A DNA stretch of 64,000 nucleotides from VXRN01 sp963664365 (GCA_963664365.1 OY761144.1:2232001-2296000), one strand, 5' to 3'; counted from the stretch's first letter, positions 1 to 9,416 are shown. Numbers and translations are program-made. The notes: generated by a model from the sequence alone, not told the origin.

Positions 1-1
1 C

Positions 2-256
2 ATCGACGCCAGCGCCATCCGGGTCCTCGTCGACGCCGACAGCGCTCCCCTGCTGGACGGCTCAACCATAGACTACATGGAAGGCCTGATGCGAAGCGGC
101 TTCGTCATCAGCAACCCGAACTTCCAAGCCCACGGTGGTGGCGGCTGCGCCTGCGGCGGCGGCGGATGCGGTGGTGGTGGTGGTGGATGCGGCGGTGGCG
201 GCGGTGGATGCGGATGCGGCGGTGGCGGCGGTGGATGCGGGTGCGGCGGACACTAG
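2..256 (+). CDS. A-type Fe-S cluster carrier (HesB/IscA/ErpA family), 5' partial, with Gly/Cys-rich tail
   Basis: The last 84 codons of a gene that begins before the window. The fold is recognisable from D-ADSAPLLDG, the IDY segment and GFVISNPN, which together are typical of A-type carriers that pass Fe-S clusters to apo-proteins. Family members normally end shortly after a CxC motif. Here the CAC motif is followed by about 35 residues made almost only of glycine and cysteine, with further CGC motifs, ending in GGH. The first conserved cysteine of the family lies outside the window. The frame stays open from base 2 to the TAG, so this is a real gene end and not a shadow. The function as a cluster carrier is family knowledge; the role of the extra cysteines is unknown. 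Confidence 0.8.
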   Translation: MDASAIRVLVDADSAPLLDGSTIDYMEGLMRSGFVISNPNFQAHGGGGCACGGGGCGGGGGGCGGGGGGCGCGGGGGGCGCGGH

Positions 257-270
257 ACCTGCCCGCTGAC

Positions 271-330
271 GTAGGGGTGGGCTTCATGCCCACCCGCCCT
301 CGTAGCGGTGGGTTTCATATCCGCCCGGCT
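271..330. repeat. Two degenerate hairpin units after the Fe-S carrier gene
   Basis: Two adjacent units share the pattern GTAGsGGTGGGyTTCAT. The first forms a perfect 8-bp stem (275-282 with 288-295) around the loop TTCAT; the second is imperfect. A similar GGGTTTCATGCCCC stretch lies near 16780. There is no U-run, so it is a weak terminator candidate and more probably a dispersed intergenic repeat. Confidence 0.45.
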
Positions 331-350
331 CCGTCCTTCTTATCTGAAAA

Positions 351-1052
351 TTGCTTTTCCGCGCATTAGACCAGTTTCAGACCGACCCGGCCCTCGCGCT
401 CGTCACGCTCGCGGCGTTCTCAGTCGCGCTAATCGTCGGCATTACCTTCCACGAGTTCAGCCACGCTTATGTCGCCAACTCCCTCGGAGACGGCACCGCG
501 AAGGGACTCGGCAGGCTCACTCTGAACCCGCTCGCGCATCTCGACCCCATCGGCACAGCGCTGATCTTCGTCGCCGGATTCGGATGGGGCAAGCCCGTGC
601 CGTTCAACCCCTTCTACCTCAGAGTGGGCATGAGACAGGGGGCCGCCCTGGTCTCGCTTGCCGGCCCCGTTGCCAACGTCATCGCGGCGACCGCGTTCGC
701 GATTCCGCTCAGGCTCGGAGTCGCCCAGTACGACGCCTTCGGCCTCTCGCTGTCCGGAACCTCCGGCGCGAACATACTCGGCTACCTTCTGGCGTCGCTG
801 GTCTTCTGGAACCTGATCCTGGCAGTGTTCAACCTCCTCCCGATCGCGCCGCTGGACGGGTTCAAGGTCGCGCTCGGCGTCCTTCCCCGAAGCATCGCCG
901 CCCCCTTCTCCCGACTGGAGCCGTGGGGACCCGGCATATTGCTTCTCATAATCGCGCTCGGATTCTTCTCCGACTTTAGACTGTTCGCCACGCTGATACT
1001 CCCGCCGGTAAGATTAATCAGCCGGATTCTGCTTGGGCAGAGCCTTATGTGA
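351..1052 (+). CDS. Site-2 protease family (M50) membrane metallopeptidase
   Basis: A 233-residue integral membrane zinc protease of the short M50 type. The zinc motif HEFSH is at about residues 34-38 inside a hydrophobic segment. The NPLAHLDPIG stretch follows, and the second conserved motif, NLLPIAPLDG, lies near residue 165, supplying the third zinc ligand (Asp). LAGPVANV around residue 105 is typical of the family. Several hydrophobic helices cover most of the protein, and there is no PDZ domain, so it resembles YwhC-like proteins more than RseP. The start is TTG at 351; no better ATG precedes the first helix. It is followed after about 50 bases by tyrA on the same strand. The substrate cannot be deduced. 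Confidence 0.88.
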   Translation: MLFRALDQFQTDPALALVTLAAFSVALIVGITFHEFSHAYVANSLGDGTAKGLGRLTLNPLAHLDPIGTALIFVAGFGWGKPVPFNPFYLRVGMRQGAALVSLAGPVANVIAATAFAIPLRLGVAQYDAFGLSLSGTSGANILGYLLASLVFWNLILAVFNLLPIAPLDGFKVALGVLPRSIAAPFSRLEPWGPGILLLIIALGFFSDFRLFATLILPPVRLISRILLGQSLM

Positions 1053-1103
1053 TACCCTGTTAGCCAACACAGTCCATTCATGAGCCAACCTGGAGGTGGC
1101 GCT

Positions 1104-2111
1104 TTGGAGCGAATAACTATCATCGGAGTCAGTCCCGTCGGCGCGTCTATCGGACTTGCTCTCATGGCCCGAAATCTGCGAAACACCGAGGTCGTCATCA
1201 CGTCCAAGGACCGCGGCGTGATGTCCGCCGTCTCCAAGATGAACGCCGCTCACGCCACCGAAAGAGGACTCCGTGCGGCGGTGGAGGGCGCGCAGCTAAT
1301 CATTCTGGACGTCCCCCTCACCGAGATGCGCGAGATAATGGAGGGCATCGGCCCCACACTGGAGCCGGACACGGTCGTAACCGACACAGCCAACATCAAG
1401 GGACCGGTCATGAAGTGGGCCTCCGAATTTCTCAGGCCCGACGCCTCCTTCGTCGGCGGACACCCGCTCCTGAAGAACGTGCCCGGCTCCGTCGAAGAAG
1501 CCGACGCCTCTATCTTCAAGGACGCCAAATACTCCATCACCCCAACCGACGACGTCGACGATCATGCCATACGAACCGTCATCGGCCTCGTCGAGGCCAT
1601 CGGAGCCCAGCCGCTCTTCCTCGACCCCGTCGAGCACGACTCCTACGCCGCCGCCATGTACCACCTGCCGATGATAATGTCGTCCGCGTTCGTCACCACG
1701 ACCGCAGGCAGCGACGGCTGGCGCGAAATGCACCGGCTCGCGGACGCCCAGTTCGATTCGTTCGGCAGCCACGCCACCAACGACCCGCTCGACAACGAGG
1801 CTGTCTGCATCTCCAACCCTGGAGCCATCGTTCACTGGGTGGACCAGCTTATCCTCGAACTCTACAACTACCGAAACGAGATCAAGGAAAGCGACGAGGC
1901 GCTCGTGGACCGATTCGCCAGGGCCTTCGAGTACAAGGCCAAGTGGGAAGCCGACGCCGTGATCCCCAACAACTCGCCCATGTTGCCGACGGCGGGCGAG
2001 TCCATGATGACCGCGATGTTCGGCTCCAAGCTGACCGAGCGGCTGAGAAGCCTCCGCGCCAGCGAGGACGACCCGGACAACAAGATCTCGCAACTGCGCA
2101 GGAAGAAGTAG
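1104..2111 (+). CDS. tyrA: Prephenate dehydrogenase
   Basis: NAD(P)-dependent prephenate dehydrogenase of tyrosine synthesis, 335 residues from the chosen start. The N-terminus reads ITIIGVSPVGASIGLAL, a Rossmann dinucleotide-binding loop. Next come the conserved DTANIKGPV and GGHPLLK regions, and the all-helical dimerisation domain fills the second half. I chose the TTG at 1104 because GGAGGT (1092-1097) sits six bases ahead and the fold begins directly after it. An in-frame ATG at 1080 would add eight residues. The stop codon touches the aroA start, so tyrA, aroA and probably gmk are co-transcribed. Arogenate dehydrogenase activity cannot be excluded from sequence. Confidence 0.88.
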   Translation: MERITIIGVSPVGASIGLALMARNLRNTEVVITSKDRGVMSAVSKMNAAHATERGLRAAVEGAQLIILDVPLTEMREIMEGIGPTLEPDTVVTDTANIKGPVMKWASEFLRPDASFVGGHPLLKNVPGSVEEADASIFKDAKYSITPTDDVDDHAIRTVIGLVEAIGAQPLFLDPVEHDSYAAAMYHLPMIMSSAFVTTTAGSDGWREMHRLADAQFDSFGSHATNDPLDNEAVCISNPGAIVHWVDQLILELYNYRNEIKESDEALVDRFARAFEYKAKWEADAVIPNNSPMLPTAGESMMTAMFGSKLTERLRSLRASEDDPDNKISQLRRKK

Positions 2112-3422
2112 ATGAATAGGACAGTTCGACACAGCCCGCGCCTCGAAGGGACCGTCGTGCCCCCCGGCGACAAGTCGATCTCCCACAGGGCCGCGCTGCT
2201 CAACTCGATTGCCGACGGCGAGGCGCACGTCTCCAACTTCTGCGTCGGAGACGACCGCTCCTCCATGCTCGGATGCCTGCGCGGACTCGGCGTAGAGATC
2301 GAGGAACTCCAAGCCTGTCCGGTGTCGGGAGCGCAGGAGCGCTTCAAAATCGTCGGTCGGGGGAAAGACGGACTCTCCGAGCCGACGGACGTGCTCTACT
2401 CCGGCAATAGCGGCACGACGATGCGGCTGGTCTCCGGACTCCTGGCGAGCCAGCAGTTCTTCAGCGTCATCAACGGCGATTCGTCCCTGAGACGCCGGCC
2501 CATGAAGCGCATCCTGCTCCCCCTCAGCATGATGGGAGCGGACGTGAGCGGCAGAGGCGGCGGCTCGCTCGCCCCCCTAGCCTTCAACGGCGGAGGACTG
2601 CATGGCATCGAATACGAAATGCCCGTAGCCAGCGCGCAGCTAAAGTCGTGCATTCTCATAGCCGGCATGTACGCCGACGGCGAGACGTCAGTAATACAGC
2701 CCGCCGAATCCCGCGACCACACCGAGCGCATGATGGCAGCCATGGGCGCCGACGTGGCTAAAGACGGCCTCAGAGTCGCCGTCCGCCCTTCCAACCTCAA
2801 GTCGCTGGACATACAGGTGCCCTCCGACATCAGCGGCGCGGCCTTCTGGCTGGTCGCAGGCGCCGCCCACCCCAACGCCCGCGTCACCGTCAAGGGCGTC
2901 GGCATCAACCCAAGCCGAACCGGAGTCCTGGACGTACTGCGAGAGATGGGCGCGAACATCAAAATCGAAAACGTCCGCGAGGACGGCAACGAGCCGTCAG
3001 CCGACCTCGTCGCCGAGTCGAGCGACCTCAGAGGCATCGAGATCGGCGGAGACATAATTCCCAGGGTCATAGACGAAATCCCTGTCCTCGCCATGGCCGC
3101 CTCGCAAGCGTCGGGCCGCAGCGTCTTCAGAGACGCCACCGAATTGCGCGTCAAAGAGTCCGACCGCATCGCGGCCACCGTCGACGGCCTCTCAGCGCTC
3201 GGAGCGCGCATCTCCGAAACCGAAGACGGCATGGTCATCGAAGGCGGCGCCCAACTAACCGGCGCCCGCGTGCAAAGTCACGGAGACCACCGGATAGCCA
3301 TGACAATGGCCGTAGCCGGACTCGCTTCTTCAGGTGAAACCCTCATAGAAGATTCCGAAGCCGCCGACATTTCCTACCCCACATTTTGGAATGCCCTCGA
3401 AGACCTCTCATCAGGCGAATGA
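2112..3422 (+). CDS. aroA: 3-phosphoshikimate 1-carboxyvinyltransferase (EPSP synthase)
   Basis: EPSP synthase, the sixth shikimate-pathway step, joining phosphoenolpyruvate to shikimate-3-phosphate. It has 436 residues, the usual length. Visible landmarks are PGDKSISHRAALL near the N-terminus (shikimate-3-phosphate and PEP binding), YSGNSGTTMRL around residue 97-107, LRVKESDRI near residue 345 and SHGDHRIAMT near residue 390. The ATG follows the tyrA stop without a gap, implying translational coupling. The 3' end overlaps the longest gmk frame by 32 bases. No residue changes of note were seen in the motifs listed. Confidence 0.96.
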   Translation: MNRTVRHSPRLEGTVVPPGDKSISHRAALLNSIADGEAHVSNFCVGDDRSSMLGCLRGLGVEIEELQACPVSGAQERFKIVGRGKDGLSEPTDVLYSGNSGTTMRLVSGLLASQQFFSVINGDSSLRRRPMKRILLPLSMMGADVSGRGGGSLAPLAFNGGGLHGIEYEMPVASAQLKSCILIAGMYADGETSVIQPAESRDHTERMMAAMGADVAKDGLRVAVRPSNLKSLDIQVPSDISGAAFWLVAGAAHPNARVTVKGVGINPSRTGVLDVLREMGANIKIENVREDGNEPSADLVAESSDLRGIEIGGDIIPRVIDEIPVLAMAASQASGRSVFRDATELRVKESDRIAATVDGLSALGARISETEDGMVIEGGAQLTGARVQSHGDHRIAMTMAVAGLASSGETLIEDSEAADISYPTFWNALEDLSSGE

Positions 3423-4026
3423 ATTGATCTCGAACCCCCACTCGGATCGCCCTCAAGGCCGCCTATTCGTCATATCCGGCCCCTCAGGTGTCGGAAAAGA
3501 CTCGGTCATAGACGGACTCAAAGAACTCGGCAGGCCATACCACTTCACGATCACCGCCACCACCCGACCGAGTCGCCCTGACGAAAGAAACGGCATAGAC
3601 TACATCTTCCTGTCCAGAGACGAGTTCGTAAACATGATCGGGTGGGGATTACTTCTCGAATGGGCCGAAGTCTATGGAAACCTGTACGGAGTGCCAAAGT
3701 CCCAGGTCAACGACGCAATAAGCCGAGGCCAAGACGTGATTATGAAGATTGACGTCCAAGGCGCGGCGACTGTGAAGAAGCTATATCCGGACGCTGTGTT
3801 GATTTTCCTAGAGCCGCCCGACATGAGTTCGCTCGAAGAGCGCATGAGAAACCGCAACACCGAGTCCGAAGCCCAGTTCAGAACCAAGCTAGAGATAGCA
3901 TCCCAAGAGATGAACGAAGCATCTTGGTTCGACCACCGAGTCCTAAACCCCAACGGCCGCCTCAACGAAGCGATAACAGCCATAGACCGCATCATCAGCT
4001 CAGCAACGGACGAATCCTCCACATAG
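3391..4026 (+). CDS. gmk: Guanylate kinase
   Basis: Guanylate kinase, converting GMP to GDP with ATP. The P-loop ISGPSGVGKDSVI lies at about residues 28-40 of the 211-residue frame. The GMP-binding stretch TTRPSRPDERNGIDYIF and the YGVPKSQV segment follow, all characteristic. Two starts compete: ATG 3391, inside aroA, and TTG 3424, just after the aroA stop, which would give 200 residues, closer to the usual length. The gene is in line with tyrA-aroA, and an operon is likely. No terminator is evident in the 168 bases that separate it from the convergent LLM gene, which otherwise hold nothing recognisable. Confidence 0.95.
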   Translation: MPSKTSHQANELISNPHSDRPQGRLFVISGPSGVGKDSVIDGLKELGRPYHFTITATTRPSRPDERNGIDYIFLSRDEFVNMIGWGLLLEWAEVYGNLYGVPKSQVNDAISRGQDVIMKIDVQGAATVKKLYPDAVLIFLEPPDMSSLEERMRNRNTESEAQFRTKLEIASQEMNEASWFDHRVLNPNGRLNEAITAIDRIISSATDESST

Positions 4027-4194
4027 CATTGCCTCAGTCTCAGGAACGAGGAGCGCAGCGAGACGACATACCGTGGATGAATCAGACCGCGCGCTATTGG
4101 TCTTGATCGTCGGAGTGATCTTCACCCCGAACGCGCGGATACTCTTAATCTTCCAATGACTGTCCTCCAATCCGGGTTGCCGGTGGATTTCGGA

Positions 4195-5211
4195 TCAACT
4201 CTGAAGTTCCCGTACCATCGAGGCCAGTTTCGCCTCGTCCTCAGGCGTCTCAGTGGGAATGTCGAACCCGATGGAAGTGGCGTAATCTCCGTGCGCTTCC
4301 TTGAGCTTGGCGACTATCTGGTCGTGAGTCCCGACTACTGCGAAGGTTTCCAGCATCTCGTCCGTGATCTGTTCCGGCATCTCCGCCCACCTGTTGTCAA
4401 CCGACATGCGGTACAGTTTCGCGGCGGTGTCTTCCCAGCCGTGCGCACTCATGACCCCTTCGTAGCTCCGAGTCGAGGCGTAGAACGAGATCTGTCCCTT
4501 GACCCCCGCCTTCTTCTCCTCGACCTCCTCCTCCGTCTCGCCCGTGACGATAAACCCGCCCGCGTTGATCTCGATATCGTCAAGCGACCGCCCTGCCCTG
4601 TCCGCGCCGATCTTCAGATTCGGAATGATCACGTCTTTGGTGTATTTCGGAGTGCAAAAGCCGTGCAGCAGCGCTCCGTCCGCAACCTCTCCCGCGACGC
4701 GCAGCATGTACGGATTCACCGCCGATATGAATACCTTCACGTCGGGATGCTCAATCGGGCCGGGGTTGAAGAACGGCGGCATCAGGTTGAAGTCGTAGTG
4801 GTCTCCATGGAACTTAACCGGCGTCTGCGTCTGCCAAGCGTTCCAGATGTGGCGCAGCGCCTGAATGTACTCGCGCATTCTCGGCGCGGGCGCGGACCAG
4901 TTCATCCCGAATCTGCGCACGATGTGGCCCCGCACCTGGCTTCCGAGTCCCAGAGTGAACCGCCCGTCCGACATCGCCTGCAAGTCCCACCCGATGTAGG
5001 CCACATCCATCGGACTTCTGGCGAAAGCCAGCGCGATGGATGTCCGCAGCCCCACCCTCTCGGTATGCTCGGCGGCGATCGTCAGGGGCAGAAACGGGTT
5101 ATGGTTCGTCTCCGACGAGCTTTGAGTGTCGAACCCGATCCTATCCGCGCGCTTCGCCGATTCCGCTATCTCATGGGGCGTCCGCCCCGCCAATCTGGCG
5201 CCAACCTTCAA
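4195..5211 (-). CDS. LLM-class flavin-dependent oxidoreductase
   Basis: Luciferase-like (bacterial luciferase / F420-dependent) TIM-barrel oxidoreductase, 338 residues. Typical stretches are RADRIGFDT near the start, LPLTIAAEHTERVGLRTSIALAFARSPM, SDGRFTLGLGSQVRGHI, and a C-terminal IGFDIPTETPEDEAKL. The start is TTG at 5211, chosen because AGGAG precedes it by a suitable distance and upstream residues look like translated permease antisense. It is the last gene of a minus-strand cluster after a peptide-type binding protein and two permeases, spaced about 100 bases from the nearer permease. The context suggests oxidation of an imported compound, but the substrate is not visible, and FMN versus F420 use cannot be told from sequence alone. 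Confidence 0.87.
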   Translation of the reverse strand: MKVGARLAGRTPHEIAESAKRADRIGFDTQSSSETNHNPFLPLTIAAEHTERVGLRTSIALAFARSPMDVAYIGWDLQAMSDGRFTLGLGSQVRGHIVRRFGMNWSAPAPRMREYIQALRHIWNAWQTQTPVKFHGDHYDFNLMPPFFNPGPIEHPDVKVFISAVNPYMLRVAGEVADGALLHGFCTPKYTKDVIIPNLKIGADRAGRSLDDIEINAGGFIVTGETEEEVEEKKAGVKGQISFYASTRSYEGVMSAHGWEDTAAKLYRMSVDNRWAEMPEQITDEMLETFAVVGTHDQIVAKLKEAHGDYATSIGFDIPTETPEDEAKLASMVRELQS

Positions 5212-5315
5212 TTCAACCTCTCCTGTTGCATGGGGTCGCTGGGCGCGCACATGATAGCAGACGGCCCAGCCGCCCGCACGGCGGCGTTCTTCCGGGAACG
5301 CCTCCGAGACAGCCC

Positions 5316-6218
5316 CTAGAGGACCTGCCTGAGTCGAGGATCCAGCCGGTCGCGCATCCAGTCTCCCAGCAGCGTCAGCGCGACGACGACCAGCGCGATG
5401 GCCAGCCCCGGAATGACGCTGGCCCACCATGAGGTGGCGATGTAGAGACGTCCGGCGGCGGTCATGGATCCCCACGCGGGACTCGGCGGCGGGATTCCGG
5501 CGCCGAGGAAGCTGAGCCCCGCCTCAGCCAGTATCAGTCCGCCGACCGATATAGTCGCCACTACCGCGACGGTGTTCGCCACGCCGGGGAAGATGTGATT
5601 GATCAGAATACGGCGCGTCGAAGCCCCGGCCACCTTGGCGAGCTTGACGTAGTCCATCTCTTTGAGCAGCAGGACTTCCCCTCTGACCTGCCGCGCGAAT
5701 CCTCCCCAAGTCAGGAAGGCAAGCAGTCCAAGCAGAAGCGGAAGGCTGGAACCGTATATGAGGGTCAGCGCGAGCGCGATCAGGATGAAGGGCAGCGAGA
5801 ACTTGATATCGACTATTCTCATGATGATCTCGTCGATCCAGCCTCCGAAGTAGCCGGAGATCAGCCCGATGGCCGTTCCGAACGCGCCGCCGGAGACGAG
5901 GGCGACTCCGGCAACGAGGGCGGTTATGCGCGCGCCGTATATTATGCGGCTGAGCATGTCCCGGCCGAGAGCGTCGGTTCCAAGCAGGTACTTAGTCGTG
6001 CCTCCAAAGAACAGCGGCGGGACGAGTCTGTCGTCAAGTTGGACCTCGTTGAGGTCGTATGGGGCGACGAGGGGCGCGGCGACCGCGGCGACCGCGAAAG
6101 GCGCCAGGATGATGATCGATGTCACCGGCCACCTGCGAAGGTCCGGCAGCCATCCGATCCTCCAGCCGCGACCGGCCGAGTCCTTCAGGACGTCTTCCAT
6201 ACTTCCAGCTTCTGCCAT
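5316..6218 (-). CDS. ABC transporter permease, DppC/OppC family
   Basis: Inner-membrane permease of a peptide/nickel-type ABC importer, 300 residues. The N-terminal helix is followed by the family signature LLGTDALGRDMLSRIIYGAR. The EAA loop region lies around VKLAKVAGASTRRILINHIFPG, the site that contacts the ATPase. LSFLGAGIPPPSPAWGSM near the end is a strong DppC marker. It follows the DppB-type permease by about 30 bases. No ATPase gene (dppD/dppF type) is present near it, so ATP hydrolysis must come from elsewhere in the genome. Confidence 0.92.
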   Translation of the reverse strand: MAEAGSMEDVLKDSAGRGWRIGWLPDLRRWPVTSIIILAPFAVAAVAAPLVAPYDLNEVQLDDRLVPPLFFGGTTKYLLGTDALGRDMLSRIIYGARITALVAGVALVSGGAFGTAIGLISGYFGGWIDEIIMRIVDIKFSLPFILIALALTLIYGSSLPLLLGLLAFLTWGGFARQVRGEVLLLKEMDYVKLAKVAGASTRRILINHIFPGVANTVAVVATISVGGLILAEAGLSFLGAGIPPPSPAWGSMTAAGRLYIATSWWASVIPGLAIALVVVALTLLGDWMRDRLDPRLRQVL

Positions 6219-6248
6219 CTGATACCTCTGACTAATTCATTCCCCAGG

Positions 6249-7208
6249 TCATTGCAGCCTTATGCGCGGATCCAGTACGGCGTAGAGTACGTCCGTGGCG
6301 AACGCCGTAAACACGAAAGCGAACGTCACCAGCAAGATAATGCCCTGGAGGATCGGGTAGTCGGAGTTGTTCACCGCCCATATCGAGAGCAGGCCGAGAC
6401 CGGGCCACGCGAAGACCGTCTCGACCACTATGGTCCCTGTCACCAGTCCGGCGAGGGTCAGCCCGGCGTAGGTGAGCGGGGCTATGAAGGCATTTCGCAC
6501 CGCGTGCTTGAGTATGACGCTGTACCTGGAAACCCCCTTTGATCTGGCCAGCTTGATGTACTCCGCTTCCAGTACCTCGAGCATCGAAGACCTCATCAGC
6601 CTGAGTTGGCCCCCGGCGGATGCCCAGCCGAGAGTTATCGCCGGAAGCACGAACGACCTCCAACCGTCCTCCTTCCGAGAGGTTGGGAGCCAGTCGGTCT
6701 TGAAGTCGAACAGCCCTAGACTTATCTCGATCCCCACCGCGAACACGAAGATCAAGACGATTCCCACCCAGAAGGACGGGGCGGCGTGCCCGAACATGGC
6801 GAAACTGCGAGATACGTAGTCCCAGGCGCTCCCTCGCGTGACGGCGGCGAGTATGCCGAGGGGAATTCCGATGATGATAGAGAATCCGAATGCGACCACT
6901 GCCAACTGCGCGCTGTTGGGCATCCTCTGCCACATTAGCTCCGTGACTGGACGGCGCTGAAGTATCGAGTCGCCGAGATCGCCTCTCAGCAGCTTGCCGA
7001 GGTAGATGACGTACTGGACGGCCAGCGGTTTATCGAGCCCAAAGTCTCGCCCCCAAGCGTCCCACTGTTCCTGGCTGGTCTGAGTCTGGTCGCCGAGCAG
7101 CAACACTCTGGGGTCGCCGGTCATCCGAGCGAGCACGAAGACCAACATGGATACCGCGAGCAGCGTAATGATGGTCGTTATTCCCCGCCGAATCAGGAAC
7201 TGTCTCAT
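6249..7208 (-). CDS. ABC transporter permease, DppB/OppB family
   Basis: Partner permease of the same importer, 319 residues. The N-terminus MRQFLIRRGITTIITLLAVS is the usual first helix. DPRVLLLGDQ and the LGLDKPLAVQYV-type segment follow. The EAA loop region is EYIKLARSKGVSRYSVILKHAVRNA, and the protein ends in DVLYAVLDPRIRLQ, a family hallmark. It lies 161 bases downstream of the binding-protein gene and just ahead of the DppC-type gene. Confidence 0.93.
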   Translation of the reverse strand: MRQFLIRRGITTIITLLAVSMLVFVLARMTGDPRVLLLGDQTQTSQEQWDAWGRDFGLDKPLAVQYVIYLGKLLRGDLGDSILQRRPVTELMWQRMPNSAQLAVVAFGFSIIIGIPLGILAAVTRGSAWDYVSRSFAMFGHAAPSFWVGIVLIFVFAVGIEISLGLFDFKTDWLPTSRKEDGWRSFVLPAITLGWASAGGQLRLMRSSMLEVLEAEYIKLARSKGVSRYSVILKHAVRNAFIAPLTYAGLTLAGLVTGTIVVETVFAWPGLGLLSIWAVNNSDYPILQGIILLVTFAFVFTAFATDVLYAVLDPRIRLQ

Positions 7209-7369
7209 TCTATGAAGCCCGCCAAGATGCGTCCTCCGGCCTGCGCGTCCGCGCCCGTTTACGGCTGCCGCCTTCGCCGTCGGGCACTCGCAGATTGGTG
7301 GAGGCTCTTAGGAGAGCCTCCACCGTTGAGTTCACGGGGTATCCGATTCGACGATCCGGCCCGGATTGT

Positions 7370-9280
7370 CTAAGGCTTCTGGACATACTCCGTGGAGAAG
7401 CGGTTGCCGGTCTGCCCGAGGCCTGTCGGCTGCGGCCATGCCGCGATCTTCTCCGGGTTCAGACCCAGAGCGCCCCACGTGCGCAGCACCGGGACGTAAC
7501 CCTGGTCATTTGCCCACCAGTCGTACATCGCGATGCGGTTGTCTATCAGGCACTGATCGTCTTCGCAGTCTTCCATCGCCTTGGAGAGCGCCACGGCCTG
7601 GGGTATCTCCCAGCCGTTGTTGAACGCCGCCTCCGGGTTCCGGCGCAGCGCCCACGTTTCGACCGTCGGGAAGACCTTCGACGGAGCGGAGCCGTTGGTA
7701 GCCAGCAGCCACCAGCCGTTCCTCTCTCTGTTCACGACGGACGGCCTGTATCCCGTGTATGACGATGTCTCTATCTTGACGTCGACCCCGATCTGCGCGA
7801 GCTGCGTGGCGACCGCCTCGCCGATCTCCACCGCCTGCGGGTGGTGGCTGGTGGTGACCATCATCTCCACCTCGAAGCCGTCGGGGAAGCCCGCCTCGGA
7901 GAGCAATCTCTTGGCCTCGTCAACGTTGTACTGGACCTCCCAGTCCAGTCCGCGCTCCTTGGCTATGGGGCCGAGTGTGTCGAGCGCCAAACCGTAGAGG
8001 TAACCGGGTTTGAGGGGAAGCCGTCCGAATCCGGCCAGAATGTTGTCGAGTATGGACTGCCGGTCCAGGGCGAGGCCGACGGCTGTACGCACCTTCTTGG
8101 CGCGCTCCCAGTCCTCAGACTCAGGGTCGCAACTCAGGACCCATGGCTTGGACGTGTCGTATCCGGGACGATCGGGCACGGGCTGTCCGGCCTTATCTCC
8201 CGTCTCGTATGCCACGCCCTGTGGGGCGAAGCAGAAACGTCCTTGAGTGATTATCTCGGCGACTCCGTCACCCGTAAGCTTAAGCACCTCGGCGCCGGAC
8301 TCCCGCGCGCGGGCCACTTCGTTGGCGGGCAACTCCGCTACGTCTATCTCCTTGGCGAGCAGCGCCGCGACCACCACAGCCGCCTCTTTCATCTCATAGA
8401 TGCGAACGTTCCGGTACTCGGAGACTTTCCTGTAGTGGTCAACCCTGGCCTCGGTGAGTATGGAGTCCCCGGGCGTCCAGCTTACGAGCTTGAACGGGCC
8501 CGTGCCGCCGGTCAGGTTGCGGTCCGTCTTCTGCTCGCCGAGCGTATCGAACTTGTTCTTGCTGAAGATCGTAAAGCTGCCGCCGCCGCCCGGTCCCTCG
8601 AACTTGTCCAGGTAGAAGACGTTGGGCTCGGTCAGGTGGAACTCCACGGTGTTGCCATCGATGACCTTTGTCTCTTTGGTGTACGAGCCGCTGATGAAGA
8701 TATTGGAGTGCAACGACCCCTCGCAGTGCTGGGAGTCCCATGACCACTGCCAATCTTCAGCGGTCACCTCGCCCCAGTCGCCGTCGTACTCGACGCCCTG
8801 CCTGATCTTCCAAGTGAGGACGGTCTGGTCGTCGTTATAGGACCATGACTCACCGAGTCCGATAAGGTTGATGCCCGGGTCCTCGAACCCGCGGTAGTAA
8901 ACCGTGTCGAAGATGCTCCAGTGGTGGAGGTTGCCTTGTGGATTGAAAGCGAACTTGCACGGAATCATGTTGGGGAACGCGATGTCCGGCTCGGCGATGC
9001 GGAGTTCTCCCGACGGCCCCGGTCCGGGCGGTTCCGGTGTCGGCGTCGCAACGACTATCTGCGTCTGAATGACGGGTTTCTCGACCTCGACGGTCTTGAT
9101 CACCTCTTTCTCAACCACGACGGTCTCGCCGGGTACCTGGACCTCTTTGATCACCTCTTCCTTGATCACCACGGTCTCGCCCGGCACCTCCACGGTCTCG
9201 GTACAGGCAGCGGCAAATACAAGCAACATCACGGCCGAAGCCGCGAAGATTACCCAACTCAATGAAACAGACGAACGCAT
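7370..9280 (-). CDS. ABC transporter substrate-binding lipoprotein, family 5 (oligopeptide type), with VPGETVVVEK stalk
   Basis: A 636-residue solute-binding lipoprotein. A hydrophobic signal ends in the lipobox VFAAAC, so Cys at about residue 26 should be lipidated. Residues about 27-75 form a stalk of repeats related to VEVPGETVVVEKEVIK, then a TPTPEPPGPG linker. From about residue 90 the SBP family 5 domain begins, with SWSYNDDQTVLTWKIRQGVEYDG and TGTGPFKL-like motifs, and ends near VLRTWGALGLNPEKI. It is the first gene of the minus-strand importer operon. The ligand is unknown: family 5 proteins bind peptides, opines, sugars or metals. Confidence 0.92.
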   Translation of the reverse strand: MRSSVSLSWVIFAASAVMLLVFAAACTETVEVPGETVVIKEEVIKEVQVPGETVVVEKEVIKTVEVEKPVIQTQIVVATPTPEPPGPGPSGELRIAEPDIAFPNMIPCKFAFNPQGNLHHWSIFDTVYYRGFEDPGINLIGLGESWSYNDDQTVLTWKIRQGVEYDGDWGEVTAEDWQWSWDSQHCEGSLHSNIFISGSYTKETKVIDGNTVEFHLTEPNVFYLDKFEGPGGGGSFTIFSKNKFDTLGEQKTDRNLTGGTGPFKLVSWTPGDSILTEARVDHYRKVSEYRNVRIYEMKEAAVVVAALLAKEIDVAELPANEVARARESGAEVLKLTGDGVAEIITQGRFCFAPQGVAYETGDKAGQPVPDRPGYDTSKPWVLSCDPESEDWERAKKVRTAVGLALDRQSILDNILAGFGRLPLKPGYLYGLALDTLGPIAKERGLDWEVQYNVDEAKRLLSEAGFPDGFEVEMMVTTSHHPQAVEIGEAVATQLAQIGVDVKIETSSYTGYRPSVVNRERNGWWLLATNGSAPSKVFPTVETWALRRNPEAAFNNGWEIPQAVALSKAMEDCEDDQCLIDNRIAMYDWWANDQGYVPVLRTWGALGLNPEKIAAWPQPTGLGQTGNRFSTEYVQKP

Positions 9281-9416
9281 ATTGACGCCTCCTTAGCTGA
9301 AAATCGGTCCCCAATGGAACATCGGTCTAAACGGCCCCCCAACTACACAAGTGCGTCCAACTACAAGGACAATGCGTTTCTATCACATTGCCCTTGCTTG
9401 GTCAAGCGGGCGCGCT

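Noticed and set aside
1296..2312. A 338-codon minus-strand ORF opposite tyrA/aroA
   Set aside because: Antisense shadow of high-GC coding DNA; composition is Gly/Val/Asp-biased without any motif.
4156..5319. A 387-codon plus-strand ORF opposite the LLM gene
   Set aside because: Arg/His/Pro-rich shadow; the minus-strand product has clear LLM motifs.
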